A stretch of DNA of 64,000 nucleotides from a virus. Location of the stretch: IMG/VR virus record IMGVR_UViG_3300049629_001734, positions 18,488-82,487 of that record; one strand, written 5' to 3'. Below are positions 1 to 8,621 of the stretch, one piece after another. Below the pieces are notes generated by a model. That model did no database searches, was not told where the DNA came from, and worked only from the letters and a program-made list of their open reading frames with translations. Positions within the stretch are counted from its first letter, which is position 1, and every line of letters begins with the position of its first letter. Position numbers and translations under genes: made by a program.

Positions 1-2462
1 GTTTCTAAATCTATTGTTGATAATCTTTGATTTGGTGCACTTAAGAATTTATTATTTTGATCATAAAGTGCTGATAGTTGAATATTAGCCTCTCCTTCTT
101 TACCATCTCCTTCGGGATCTTTTCTTCCAGAATAAAGTTGTGGATTTATTTTAACTTTTTGATAATGAACAGATCTAAAAGGAGATTCATTTATATCACA
201 ATAGAATATCCAAATTATACCATTTTTTTCGTACAAATATCCATAGTATATGTTAGGGTCAAGTTGTGTAACATCACTCCAATCTGTGTATCCAGTATAA
301 CTCGATCTATTATCTTCATAAAATTTATTTGCAGATAATGGAGTCTTAAAAGTTATTTTGACAGGATAAAACTTTATCGACACACCACCTGATTTTGTTT
401 CAACTTTATCTACTAATGATGTATCAAGAAAATTAACATAAATAGGAACATTACTTCCTGATTTATTTTGTAGAATATTACCGTAAGAAGTATTTTGTAT
501 TTCTGATTCCTCTTGTTGTGATATAGGATCTTTAGTAGTTGGGATGCACCACATGAATCTTTGTGTTGTTAGCGATGGTTTTACGTTCCAATATAAAAAA
601 TTTTGATTTGTATCACTGTTTTTACTCTTGTCGGCGGAATATCTCAAATCGGGTAATTTTTCTTGAATTTCTTGTCCAAAATATTTACGAGTGGCTTCGT
701 CTATTAAATCTTCACCTCTACATTTTGATGGGGTTGCTAAATCTTGAAGTAAGTTGAACAATACTGGTCCCATCTTGCCCTTCCCTTGAATTTTTGGTGT
801 TGATGAGTCCTGATTTTCCAATAATAATTTCCATTTGTATGAATCATTGAATTTATCCTCTGCTCCTGGATAATCAAAGTTTATATTTGCAAATATCTTC
901 CTTAATTTTTGGTCTTGAAGTAGTCGATTTACGAAAGTCTGAAACTTTCTATAGACGATCTTTTTTGCCCAAGGTCCGAAATCAGGAATTACAGCTTCTC
1001 CACCCGCATCTTTTAGTGTAGAACTAGCGTCTCTACCTTTAGATGGACCACCTCCCAATTTTTCATATTCTTGAAAAGTTTTCATCGAAACTCTACCACC
1101 TGGTCTACCCGAAGGTATATAATCTGTTGCAAATAATCTATATGCTACTGTTAATAAGTTAAATAGTCTTACCATAGCATCCGAAGCTATTTGATAGTCG
1201 AGTGTGAATGTTCCAGCGGAAAGTTGATTCTCTAGTTCTTCTAGTTCTCTTTCATCATCTCTAGTAAGTCTGAAAGCTGTTAAATTTTTCTCATTTACCA
1301 TAGAATATTCATAATGAAAATTCTCATTGATGCCTGCTTTTGGGAAATAACTTTTCCAAATATTAGCAATTGTTTCCGGTTTTAGTGTTGTTGTTGAGGT
1401 TGTTATTGTTGGCGTTGGAACTGGTGTTGTAGTAGTTGATGTTGTAATACTCTGTGTTGTAGTTGATGTATTTGTTTGCGTTACAGTTGAAGTATTTGTT
1501 TGAGTTACAGTTGAGGTATTTGTTTGAGTTACAGTTGAGGTATTTGTTTGCGTTACAGCTGGTGTAGAAGTATTGGTTTGTGTAACAACTGGTGTTGTTT
1601 TTATATTTTTTTTATTATATGAAGTAGAACCAAAACCTATTTTTCCCCTACCGTAATCCGTATTTTTAATACCTATTTGAGATTTTGTTTTTATTTCTTC
1701 TAATAATAATCTATATTCTTCAAATTCAGAAAATTTACGGAAAATTCCTTTATTTAGTGATTCATTTTTTACAGAAATTTCTTTTCTCAATACTTCGTCT
1801 GAATCAGACACAACAGTTCTCTCTTTCCACTGTTGTTTTCTAGCATTATCGCCTCCTAGATCTCTAGTTGGATTACATTTTTTCCATCTAAATCTTCTAA
1901 GTTCGATAGCGAAATCCGAGTGAATATCTCTCAAATCATTCAATTCTTCTCTTTTGAAAAGTTTTTTTAGTTCTTCTAAAGTTTCTAATTCTAGTAATAA
2001 ATCACCAATTAGTGAGCCTGGTGGTAGGTCTTTCCATTTATCTGTTATATCTTTATTGGAAATAAATTTAGCATCTGATGAATCGATGCCAATTAATAAT
2101 TTTAGCTTTGTGTCATCTGTGCCCGTGCCATCACAATCTACGTCTTCTTTCCAATCAGGTAGAGCATCATTTGTTGTTAAGCAAACATCTTTTATTTTAG
2201 CAACGTGATTTTTTATTCTTAGTCGATACAACTTTACTCTCAAATCTTTATTCATACTTTCTCTGAGAATCTCATAGATAGTATTTTCTATTTCTTGTAA
2301 AACCCCATCCATCCTCATAGAATCATATTGAAGTTTTAATTTTCTCAAAGTTGAGTTTATTAGCCTTCCAAATAAAGAACCACCCCAAGTTACTTCATTT
2401 TTGAATACTTCATTCATTTTATCTTTTTGTAAAAAAGTATCTCTTTTAAGAATATATCTCAT
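1..2462 (-). CDS. Large virion-like protein, N-terminal part (runs off left edge)
   Basis: From an ATG at 2462 the frame stays open for about 820 codons to the left edge, so the C-terminus is not visible. The first ~100 residues are basic and helix-like (start MRYILKRDTFLQKDKMNEV). A Thr/Asn/Ser linker with an 8-residue period (VTQTNTST) sits at about residues 287-361, followed by a mixed, probably globular region. Similar Thr-rich linkers occur in the fibre-like proteins at 15657-17384, 24182-28767 and 53923-56400, so a virion (tail or baseplate) role is inferred. I recognise no family. The reading frame itself is secure, because long antisense frames here are short and fragmented. Confidence 0.75.
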   Translation of the reverse strand, partial: MRYILKRDTFLQKDKMNEVFKNEVTWGGSLFGRLINSTLRKLKLQYDSMRMDGVLQEIENTIYEILRESMNKDLRVKLYRLRIKNHVAKIKDVCLTTNDALPDWKEDVDCDGTGTDDTKLKLLIGIDSSDAKFISNKDITDKWKDLPPGSLIGDLLLELETLEELKKLFKREELNDLRDIHSDFAIELRRFRWKKCNPTRDLGGDNARKQQWKERTVVSDSDEVLRKEISVKNESLNKGIFRKFSEFEEYRLLLEEIKTKSQIGIKNTDYGRGKIGFGSTSYNKKNIKTTPVVTQTNTSTPAVTQTNTSTVTQTNTSTVTQTNTSTVTQTNTSTTTQSITTSTTTTPVPTPTITTSTTTLKPETIANIWKSYFPKAGINENFHYEYSMVNEKNLTAFRLTRDDERELEELENQLSAGTFTLDYQIASDAMVRLFNLLTVAYRLFATDYIPSGRPGGRVSMKTFQEYEKLGGGPSKGRDASSTLKDAGGEAVIPDFGPWAKKIVYRKFQTFVNRLLQDQKLRKIFANINFDYPGAEDKFNDSYKWKLLLENQDSSTPKIQGKGKMGPVLFNLLQDLATPSKCRGEDLIDEATRKYFGQEIQEKLPDLRYSADKSKNSDTNQNFLYWNVKPSLTTQRFMWCIPTTKDPISQQEESEIQNTSYGNILQNKSGSNVPIYVNFLDTSLVDKVETKSGGVSIKFYPVKITFKTPLSANKFYEDNRSSYTGYTDWSDVTQLDPNIYYGYLYEKNGIIWIFYCDINESPFRSVHYQKVKINPQLYSGRKDPEGDGKEGEANIQLSALYDQNNKFLSAPNQRLSTIDLE
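1468..1563. repeat. 24-bp tandem repeat, 4 copies
   Basis: Four 24-bp units begin at 1468, 1492, 1516 and 1540. Copies 1-3 differ at one or two positions and copy 4 is more diverged at its end. They encode the 8-residue period VTQTNTST of the linker in the protein that covers this region, and the unit length keeps the frame. Confidence 0.85.
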
Positions 2463-2488
2463 AATAATATTAAATTTGTTCTATATAT

Positions 2489-2926
2489 TTATTTAAGCAT
2501 CTCGTTTTTCAGTGCGAACTCATAGATATCCAAAAAATTAACCTCTTTAAGAAATCCACTTCTTACATCTGAGAGTGTTTTTGCTTTTTTTGAGATTTTT
2601 ACAATTTTATCTGACCACTTTTCTGAAAATTTAGAGGAGAATCTACCCCAATTACCTCGATAATGCTCTGGTTGTCTCCATTCTTTGTGACCACCTGTTA
2701 GCCAATAAAGTGATTTTACGGGGTTTATATTTCTATCAAAAACAATTTTTGTAGACCATATCGGATCATCTTTTCTTATCTTTGTCATCATTATAGCCAC
2801 TGCTTCACAAAAATCTATTGTTATTTCATTTCCAATCTCGAAGAAAAATTGACCGTTGGCCTCTTTTTCGATAAGAACTACTTTAGTAGTTTTTAGGTTT
2901 TCTTTGCTCTCTAAATTCTTTTTCAT
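2489..2926 (-). CDS. Hypothetical protein, 145 aa
   Basis: ATG start and stop on the minus strand, directly upstream of the partial virion-like gene that ends the left side. The protein has a Lys-rich N-terminus, a central Trp-rich stretch (YWLTGGHKEWRQPEHYRGNW, about residues 74-93) and a helical C-terminus. No signal peptide or membrane segment is seen and I recognise no family. It is in the same orientation as its neighbours at 2462 and 2956-3240, so the three may be co-transcribed from the late-type promoter at 3254-3263. Confidence 0.7.
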   Translation of the reverse strand: MKKNLESKENLKTTKVVLIEKEANGQFFFEIGNEITIDFCEAVAIMMTKIRKDDPIWSTKIVFDRNINPVKSLYWLTGGHKEWRQPEHYRGNWGRFSSKFSEKWSDKIVKISKKAKTLSDVRSGFLKEVNFLDIYEFALKNEMLK

Positions 2927-2955
2927 ATCCGTAAATTATTTTTTTTTTTAAGTGT

Positions 2956-3240
2956 TTATTCTCGAACACCACTTATGAACTTCCCATAAAATTGACCACC
3001 TTCGATAATACCATTATGAAAAGTTCCCCAGAACTTTCCACCTTTCAAAATACCATAATACCAGTCACCTGAATAGAAAAATCCATCCCACCATATAAGA
3101 GTTCCCTTTTTTATTTCTATTTTGGCCATCTCTATTTCCGAGTCTATTAGCCAGTGAAAACCTTCAGATTTCAGGATTTCATCAATACGATCCTGATCAG
3201 TTATTATCGAAGTAGCGAATTTTAGTTGTGAATACCTCAT
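2956..3240 (-). CDS. Small protein with MORN-like aromatic/glycine repeats
   Basis: 94 residues. The N-terminal half looks helical; from about residue 46 it is a series of short strands with the pattern G-x-(F/L)-(W/Y)-x-G-x-(F/W)-x-(S/N)-G (GTLIWWDGFFYSGDW, GGKFWGTFHNG, GGQFYGKFISG). This resembles MORN-type or other beta-hairpin repeats; a similar short run (FRDGLFKGTFKDGLFG) occurs in the fibre protein at 53923-56400. Function unknown. A late-type promoter 10-mer lies 13 nt upstream of the ATG. Confidence 0.65.
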   Translation of the reverse strand: MRYSQLKFATSIITDQDRIDEILKSEGFHWLIDSEIEMAKIEIKKGTLIWWDGFFYSGDWYYGILKGGKFWGTFHNGIIEGGQFYGKFISGVRE

Positions 3241-3253
3241 AGATCAGATACTC

Positions 3254-3263
3254 TATATATAAA
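3254..3263 (-). promoter_or_regulatory. Late-type promoter 10-mer TTTATATATA (minus strand)
   Basis: Exact TTTATATATA on the minus strand, 13 nt upstream of the ATG at 3240. It is one of twelve exact copies placed 5-23 nt upstream of start codons in this window. It resembles the T4 late promoter core TATAAATA. Confidence 0.55.
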
Positions 3264-3285
3264 AAATAATATATAACTTCAAGAT

Positions 3286-4125
3286 ATGAAATCACACTTT
3301 TTCGATATAGATTGTTTATTGAAGGTTAATCAAAAAGCCTGGATTGTTGATAAGCTTAAACCAAACAAGCCTATCATGAAAATTTCACCCGAAGATTTCA
3401 ATTTATTTGAATCGGGTATCTACCAAAAAATGGGTCATAAAATAGATTTTAATGGAAAAAATTTCTATTTAGACACCGATACCTACAACCGTCTTCGTGT
3501 AAAAATAAAAAAATCAGGTGTTAATCTGGGAAATTTAGGTATTTCTCTACAAGAGTTCTTGAATCCAGATATTATTAATGAACTCGAATATAAAATAAAC
3601 TATCAAATACTAGAACCTCTGAAAAATTCACCGGATGATATTTATATTATACTATCAAAACAAACTAGAAACTCATACAAAAAAATGCTTGAAAAAATAA
3701 AAGAAGCCTTTAGAGAGTTCGGTGTAAATATAAAGAGGTATTATTTTGTTGCGGAAACTTTTTATTCTCAAAACAGAGATGATGTGAAATATGCTAAACT
3801 TAAATTATTAGCCGAACATCTCACGGGTCACAAAATCGAAGAGGATAAATTTGTTGATAAAGAAGTTGAAGAATATCGTGTAGTGAACTATTGGGATAAC
3901 TCAATAGAAACTCAAAAATATGGTAGTTATATTAATGATGTTATCAGACATTGTTTAAGGGGTTCGACTCCATCTATACAAGAAGTTATCAAAGAAAATC
4001 TTATTCAACTTCCTTGTAAGTTTATTACTCATCAAGTATTTGATAATGGTGTAAATCCAGTCTTAACTCGGGAAAATGATATTATACTTCAGAAGTTCAT
4101 AAAAACTTTCGAGTCTTTCAAATAA
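3286..4125 (+). CDS. HAD-like phosphatase/hydrolase family protein (tentative)
   Basis: 279 residues. The order of weak motifs fits the HAD superfamily: an N-terminal hydrophobic strand ending in D-x-D (HFFDIDCLL, D7 and D9), a strand followed by Ser (IYIILSKQ) near residue 118, a Lys-rich helix, and a later hydrophobic strand followed by D-N (VVNYWDN). If active, it would be a phosphohydrolase or phosphotransferase using D7 as nucleophile. The 3' end overlaps the convergent GNAT-like gene by 8 bp. A-rich leader with TATATA elements and no Shine-Dalgarno. The HAD assignment is an inference from the motif pattern only. Confidence 0.5.
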   Translation: MKSHFFDIDCLLKVNQKAWIVDKLKPNKPIMKISPEDFNLFESGIYQKMGHKIDFNGKNFYLDTDTYNRLRVKIKKSGVNLGNLGISLQEFLNPDIINELEYKINYQILEPLKNSPDDIYIILSKQTRNSYKKMLEKIKEAFREFGVNIKRYYFVAETFYSQNRDDVKYAKLKLLAEHLTGHKIEEDKFVDKEVEEYRVVNYWDNSIETQKYGSYINDVIRHCLRGSTPSIQEVIKENLIQLPCKFITHQVFDNGVNPVLTRENDIILQKFIKTFESFK

Positions 4126-4552
4126 TTTTGTTACTATCTAAAAGTATTACACCTCTAGATTTTGCACTCTCTATAATATGTGGTCTTATTTTTTTCCAAC
4201 CTTCTTTTGAATAATATCCGGTTACAAGAGTAACCTCATTTTTTTTAGACCAATCTAAAATTTCATCGATAATGCTCCTTGCTAATCCCCTTGATTCATA
4301 TCCTAAACGAGTAGAAATAAAAGTTATTTTCCAGGGATTTGGATGTCTAAAAGAAGATGTTTTTTGTGAAAAATCATAATCTTTGGATAGATGAGCTACA
4401 CAAACTGGATTTGAATCCTTTTCAATTACAAAAAAAATTACCGAATTCTCTGGATATAAAAACTTATCAAGTGAAGTAAAAAATTTGAATTGACCAGAAA
4501 AGCAATCCATTTTCCAGAAATAATTTGATGCTTCCGAAGAGTTCAGTTTCAT
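4118..4552 (-). CDS. GNAT-family N-acetyltransferase-like protein
   Basis: 144 residues. A central strand (WKITFISTR) is followed by a GNAT-type acetyl-CoA loop (LGYESRGLARSIIDEILDW, about residues 84-102; compare R/Q-x-x-G-x-G/A) and a helix, then a C-terminal strand (VTLVTGYYS). The length fits a single GNAT domain. The substrate cannot be inferred. The start codon overlaps the stop of the upstream gene (4549-5160) by 4 bp (ATGA), so the two are probably translationally coupled. Phages use such enzymes on host proteins or small molecules, but nothing here shows which. Confidence 0.6.
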   Translation of the reverse strand: MKLNSSEASNYFWKMDCFSGQFKFFTSLDKFLYPENSVIFFVIEKDSNPVCVAHLSKDYDFSQKTSSFRHPNPWKITFISTRLGYESRGLARSIIDEILDWSKKNEVTLVTGYYSKEGWKKIRPHIIESAKSRGVILLDSNKII

Positions 4553-5160
4553 TCCTTATTCTTGAGATATTTATCAATCATATCGTTTAGTGAGCGATTA
4601 TCCATAAGTCCAGTAGTTGAACCGCCTTGGTCATCTCCATCGGAAATTAGTTCTTCTCCTGTTGAAATTTCATTCAATCCAAAATCTTTACGCATATCTT
4701 TGTAAAATTTCTCAAGTTCAGTTCTTTGCGATTGAGAGAATTTAGTATTTTCCCTAATTTGTGAAATAGATTGATTGATAACTTCATGCATTCTAGCTGA
4801 ATTATCACCGTTATCTACTTGTTTAAGTTGAGTTAGAAAATTACGCCTTGCCATTCTCTGTAAAAAAAGAGCCTCTGCGTAAATATTGGCATCTTCCTTT
4901 AGTTTATTGATAACATAGGGATGCTTTCTAATTGAAGGATTATCACCCAGGTAAAGATCCACCAAACTCTCTAGTATTTCAATAGATTGTTCACTTGTTT
5001 CATCAATATCTTTGTCATAATCATAGATCTGAATGGTTCCAAGATCGGGTAAATCATCTCTGGTTGCTAGATATTTACCTATTTCAATCTCTTTACTCTC
5101 GTTTTGTAATCTTGCGTATTCCTCTTGAAGTTGAGACATTTTTTGCTCTTTTTTATCCAT
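4549..5160 (-). CDS. Hypothetical acidic helical protein, possible small terminase
   Basis: 203 residues, strongly charged, with a coiled-coil-like N-terminus (residues 1-35) and long predicted helices; the C-terminal third is acidic and Gly/Ser-rich. It lies immediately next to the large terminase gene but is divergently transcribed. The small terminase of T4 (gp16) is also a short, helical, poorly conserved protein beside gp17, so this is a positional guess. The start at 5160 is chosen over an internal Met at residue 8 because the upstream residues are equally charged; either is possible. Confidence 0.45.
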   Translation of the reverse strand: MDKKEQKMSQLQEEYARLQNESKEIEIGKYLATRDDLPDLGTIQIYDYDKDIDETSEQSIEILESLVDLYLGDNPSIRKHPYVINKLKEDANIYAEALFLQRMARRNFLTQLKQVDNGDNSARMHEVINQSISQIRENTKFSQSQRTELEKFYKDMRKDFGLNEISTGEELISDGDDQGGSTTGLMDNRSLNDMIDKYLKNKE

Positions 5161-5180
5161 TTACTTAAAAAACCGTTTTT

Positions 5181-5190
5181 TTTATATATA
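5181..5190 (+). promoter_or_regulatory. Late-type promoter 10-mer before the large terminase
   Basis: Exact TTTATATATA 23 nt upstream of the terminase ATG at 5214. Late expression fits a packaging gene. Confidence 0.6.
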
Positions 5191-5213
5191 TTATTAAAAA
5201 CATACTGGTTCAT

Positions 5214-7358
5214 ATGGCAGTAGCAAAAAAAGAAGAAGTTGTTAAGCAGATAGTATTCACAACCAAAATGGTTGAGAATGTTACCAAAAATATAAACGAC
5301 GGTGTAGTCGTAAAAAGATTTCAAAACCCTTGGTTTCAAAACGAAATCGGTGTAAGAAGAAGTGGAGTTGTATTCAATAGAACAGAAGAAGAACTTCAAG
5401 AATACATTAAATGTAAACTTGATATTAAATATTTTGCACAAAAATATTGTAAAATAAAAACAGAAGATGGAACGATAACACATATCGAGCTTCGTGATTA
5501 CCAAAAAGAAATCTTAGATCTATTCTCAAAAAATAGATTTTCTATACTTTGTTCGAGTAGACAAATAGGAAAAACCGTAAACACCGCGATCACGATATTA
5601 CATTTTCTACTTTTCAACAACGATAAAAACGCGATGATCGTAGCAAACGTAGCTGCTACAACAATTGAAATCGTAGATAAGATTAAGGCTATTTATGTTC
5701 TTCTACCTTTCTTTCTGAAGGCTGGTATAAAAAACTGGAATCAACGAAGTATTGTATTTGATAATGGTTGTAGAATAAAAACTGCGGCTAGGTCTAAAAC
5801 ACCAGCTATTGGTTTTACGATTGACCTACTTTATATGGACGAATTTGCGCATATTCCCTCGAATATCATCGAACCCTACTACACGGCTGCCTATCCAACG
5901 GTATCTGCTATACAGAACTCAAAAATTATTATTACTTCAACCCCGAACGGTATGAACCTGTTCTATAAACTTTTAACAGCTGCTGAAAGACCTGAGGGAG
6001 ATCCACTCAAGAACAACTACAAAGCTATGAGAGTTTATTGGTATCAAGTTCCTGGTAGGTTCGTGACTTACTACCGATTGAATCCATTTAAAATGAGAGA
6101 TTTTGATCTTACCAAAGAAATGGTCTTCAATATAGCTCGTGAAGAGTTTGAAGATTCTACAAAAGTTCTACTTAAATACAATCCAGATTTCGAGAAAGAT
6201 GTTGTTCATGTTTATAACAACGATATTATTACGGAGGATGTATCTAAAGGATTTAGATTCTTAACACCATCGGGTAAAGAAATACACATTTCACAGATAG
6301 CTGAAGTTTCAACTTGGAAAGAAGAAGCTATCAAAGATATTGGTGGAGAAGATGCATTTAATCAAGAGTTTGGATTGAGATTTATTAACTCTTCAAGATC
6401 CCTACTTTCAGAGAGTGTAATAGAGGGTCTTATAAAGGCTAAGAAAAACTATCAGTGGCAAGAGATTGATAAGATGGAGACTTTGCTTAATTTTTCCTAT
6501 CAAGATCTTAAATGGATCGATGATCCTGATATTTTTTCTCAAGAAAGAAGAAAGTTAGTTAAAGGTGTAATATCAATCGATATATCTGAAGGTTTAGGTC
6601 AAGATTATTCTGTTATGAATATATTTAAGATCTCACCGAAATCACTAGACACGGTAGAAGCTTTCAGCGTTGATTATAAAAATTTATCTGATTTCTTTTG
6701 TCTAGAACAAATAGGTTTATTTAGAAGTAATGTTATTTCAGTAAAGCAACTAGCTGAACTTTTCTATGTTTTAGCTTTTGAGTTTTTTGATCCCGATAAC
6801 TTTAAGGTTGTTCTAGAAATTAATACCTACGGAAATGAGTTTTTAGCTCATCTACCACATGTGTTTGATGGTAACAACAATTACGGTAGTAATATTTTCT
6901 TTAGATATAAGCATAAATCCGACGCTATAGAAGAAAAAGTCGGTCTTAAACTAGGTGAAAACAAAAATCTTTTAGTGAAAGATTATCAAGATAACATGAA
7001 TAAGAAAAATATTATCATCAATAACGAAGATAATATTAGAGAAATAACTACTTTTGTTAAGCACACAACAGCTCACGGCAACACTCGTTACGCCGCAGAT
7101 ATTGGAAATGATGATATAGTTATGACCGTAGTAAACTCATCGTCGGTTTTCCAAAAACATCCGTTCAGAGAAATTGTTGAAGATGCTGCTCCTGTCATAG
7201 CTGGAACCGAGTTATACAAACATTTTCAGGCAATATTAGGAAATCAAGTTGATGAAAACTCAATCAACTACTCGTCGATTATTAGAGAGCAGAAGTTCAG
7301 AAAGGATAGACTAAAGAAGATGTCAAGTTACGAAAAAAGTCCTTGGGCTAGAGATTAA
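5214..7358 (+). CDS. Terminase large subunit (T4 gp17-like packaging ATPase/nuclease)
   Basis: Motor of DNA packaging: an ATPase domain translocates DNA into the prohead and a nuclease domain cuts the concatemer. Walker A is SSRQIGKT (about residues 114-121), Walker B is DLLYMDE (204-210), and the coupling motif is TSTP (241-244). The RNase H-like nuclease shows its acidic residues in SIDISEG (D456), LEINTYGN (E535) and DIGNDD (D633/D634). At 714 aa it is longer than T4 gp17 (610 aa), with an N-terminal extension of roughly 60 residues. It starts 23 nt after a late-type promoter and its stop overlaps the convergent clpS stop by 4 bp. Confidence 0.95.
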   Translation: MAVAKKEEVVKQIVFTTKMVENVTKNINDGVVVKRFQNPWFQNEIGVRRSGVVFNRTEEELQEYIKCKLDIKYFAQKYCKIKTEDGTITHIELRDYQKEILDLFSKNRFSILCSSRQIGKTVNTAITILHFLLFNNDKNAMIVANVAATTIEIVDKIKAIYVLLPFFLKAGIKNWNQRSIVFDNGCRIKTAARSKTPAIGFTIDLLYMDEFAHIPSNIIEPYYTAAYPTVSAIQNSKIIITSTPNGMNLFYKLLTAAERPEGDPLKNNYKAMRVYWYQVPGRFVTYYRLNPFKMRDFDLTKEMVFNIAREEFEDSTKVLLKYNPDFEKDVVHVYNNDIITEDVSKGFRFLTPSGKEIHISQIAEVSTWKEEAIKDIGGEDAFNQEFGLRFINSSRSLLSESVIEGLIKAKKNYQWQEIDKMETLLNFSYQDLKWIDDPDIFSQERRKLVKGVISIDISEGLGQDYSVMNIFKISPKSLDTVEAFSVDYKNLSDFFCLEQIGLFRSNVISVKQLAELFYVLAFEFFDPDNFKVVLEINTYGNEFLAHLPHVFDGNNNYGSNIFFRYKHKSDAIEEKVGLKLGENKNLLVKDYQDNMNKKNIIINNEDNIREITTFVKHTTAHGNTRYAADIGNDDIVMTVVNSSSVFQKHPFREIVEDAAPVIAGTELYKHFQAILGNQVDENSINYSSIIREQKFRKDRLKKMSSYEKSPWARD

Positions 7359-7639
7359 ACAGATTCGATTGTTACTGAGAGACCGTTCAGCTTCAAGGCT
7401 TCGTAGGGTTTTTCAACTTCTGATTTCGATCCACGTTTTACATCACAAATGCCACGAAAATGAACAATATGAGCACATTGATTAGCTTGATCATAATCAT
7501 GATCACAAAACTCTATCAAGCAGTTTATAACATGTTGAAAACTATTATGGTCATCGTTATGAAGATAAAGAATATATCCTGAAGAATAGATCTGATCTAG
7601 TTTTTCTTCGGTTTTATCTCTGGTGATTGTTTTAGACAT
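7355..7639 (-). CDS. clpS: ClpS-like adaptor of the Clp protease
   Basis: 94 residues, the length of a minimal ClpS. ClpS binds the N-domain of ClpA/ClpC and delivers N-degron proteins for degradation. The signature YLHNDDHNSFQHVI (residues 25-38) carries the substrate-pocket residues N28 and D29, and IVHFRG supplies the conserved His (H60, equivalent to H66 of E. coli ClpS). The C-terminus (NGLSVTIES) matches the usual final strand. A phage-encoded ClpP lies at 52630-53346, so both the adaptor and the peptidase are phage-borne; no Clp ATPase is in the window. Confidence 0.88.
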   Translation of the reverse strand: MSKTITRDKTEEKLDQIYSSGYILYLHNDDHNSFQHVINCLIEFCDHDYDQANQCAHIVHFRGICDVKRGSKSEVEKPYEALKLNGLSVTIESV

Positions 7640-7674
7640 AGTGATTAATTTTTTTGTAAAGATAATGGATTTTT

Positions 7675-7684
7675 TTTATATATA
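7675..7684 (+). promoter_or_regulatory. Late-type promoter 10-mer, only 5 nt from the ATG
   Basis: Exact TTTATATATA ending 5 nt before the ATG at 7690. If transcription starts about 6 nt downstream of the element, as at T4 late promoters, the mRNA would be leaderless or nearly so. Confidence 0.6.
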
Positions 7685-7689
7685 AAAAT

Positions 7690-8127
7690 ATGAACGAACA
7701 AGATAACTCAAAAAAAGAAGCTCTCTGGAAGATTCATCTTATCTATCTACTTATTATTATTCTTTTAGGTGGATGGATAGTTTATACTCAAATCAAATCA
7801 GAAGAAACCAATCCAGAAAATAAAAAACTACACGAGGAGATTCAAAAACTCGAAGATCAAAGAGATTCACTTAGAACTGAAAGAGAAGGATTAAGGTCTA
7901 GAATACTAGGTATTGAATCTGATATCGAAAAGAAAGAACTCGAAATCAAAATAGTTAAGCAAAAAGTAGCTTCTCTTGAGGGAAAATTGACTTCGGCGAC
8001 AACAGATTTAAAAAACTCCGATAAAAAAGTTTCTCAAGTAAGATCTGAAATTCAAAACCTTGAAAAAAATATACCTCTTAAAGAAGGAGATGATCTTCTA
8101 AACTCATTAAAAGATAAATACAAATGA
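7690..8127 (+). CDS. Single-pass membrane protein with long coiled coil
   Basis: 145 residues: a charged N-terminus, one strong membrane segment (about residues 14-34, LIYLLIIILLGGWIVY) and then an almost uninterrupted charged heptad-like coiled coil (about 42-130). The topology matches an inner-membrane spanin (Rz-like): N-terminal anchor with periplasmic coiled coil. Its stop overlaps the start of the next gene (ATGA), which also encodes a secreted/membrane coiled-coil protein, so the pair could act together in lysis or at the envelope. I see no endolysin or holin beside them, so the role is only a suggestion. Confidence 0.7.
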   Translation: MNEQDNSKKEALWKIHLIYLLIIILLGGWIVYTQIKSEETNPENKKLHEEIQKLEDQRDSLRTEREGLRSRILGIESDIEKKELEIKIVKQKVASLEGKLTSATTDLKNSDKKVSQVRSEIQNLEKNIPLKEGDDLLNSLKDKYK

Positions 8128-8621
8128 AAAAAATATTATTAACCCTACTTACAACTTTTTTATTTTTCTCCCTCTCTGGCGCACAAACAACTGAAGAGAG
8201 TTTTCCACAACTTTACAAGCAAAATGGTAGTGTTGTGGGTATTGTTTTTAGTGTAAAACAAGCTCAACAGATTGATAGAGATAGAGAACTATTAGAACTA
8301 CTAAAAACACTGACCTCGGAGCTAGAAACCAACAAAGTAGCTAGTCTAGAAGTTATAAATGTTCAAAAGCAAACAATAGAAGCAAAAAATGATCAAATAA
8401 AAATCCTTGAGGATGAGATACTTGATTATAAACTGGATATCAAAACAAGAGATTCTTTAGAAAATAATCTACAGACTGATGTTAAGTATTGTGATGAACA
8501 ATCAAAGAAAAAAGACCAGATTATATCAAATAAAGATAAAGAAATTACTAAACTAAAAGGTCATAGATTACTTCTTGGTGGAACTACTTTATTATTTTTA
8601 GTTGTATCAATAATTTTCTAA
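8124..8621 (+). CDS. Secreted coiled-coil protein with C-terminal membrane anchor
   Basis: 165 residues. A classic signal peptide (residues 1-20, ending SLSGA before QTTE; no lipobox Cys) is followed by a small domain (about 21-50), a long charged coiled coil (about 52-145) and a C-terminal hydrophobic anchor (about 149-165). It is translationally coupled to the preceding membrane coiled-coil gene (4-bp overlap). The pair resembles a two-component spanin in general shape, or this one alone a unimolecular spanin, but the absence of a lipobox argues against the standard outer-membrane partner. An envelope role is inferred; no family is recognised. Confidence 0.65.
   Translation: MKKILLTLLTTFLFFSLSGAQTTEESFPQLYKQNGSVVGIVFSVKQAQQIDRDRELLELLKTLTSELETNKVASLEVINVQKQTIEAKNDQIKILEDEILDYKLDIKTRDSLENNLQTDVKYCDEQSKKKDQIISNKDKEITKLKGHRLLLGGTTLLFLVVSIIF

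Noticed and set aside
1468-1563. CRISPR-like array
   Set aside because: The repeats are contiguous 24-bp coding units without unique spacers, and they encode a Thr-rich linker.
5079-5504. Minus-strand frame over the terminase start
   Set aside because: Phe/Asn/Tyr-rich shadow of the terminase gene, with no domain, and it overlaps the late-type promoter.
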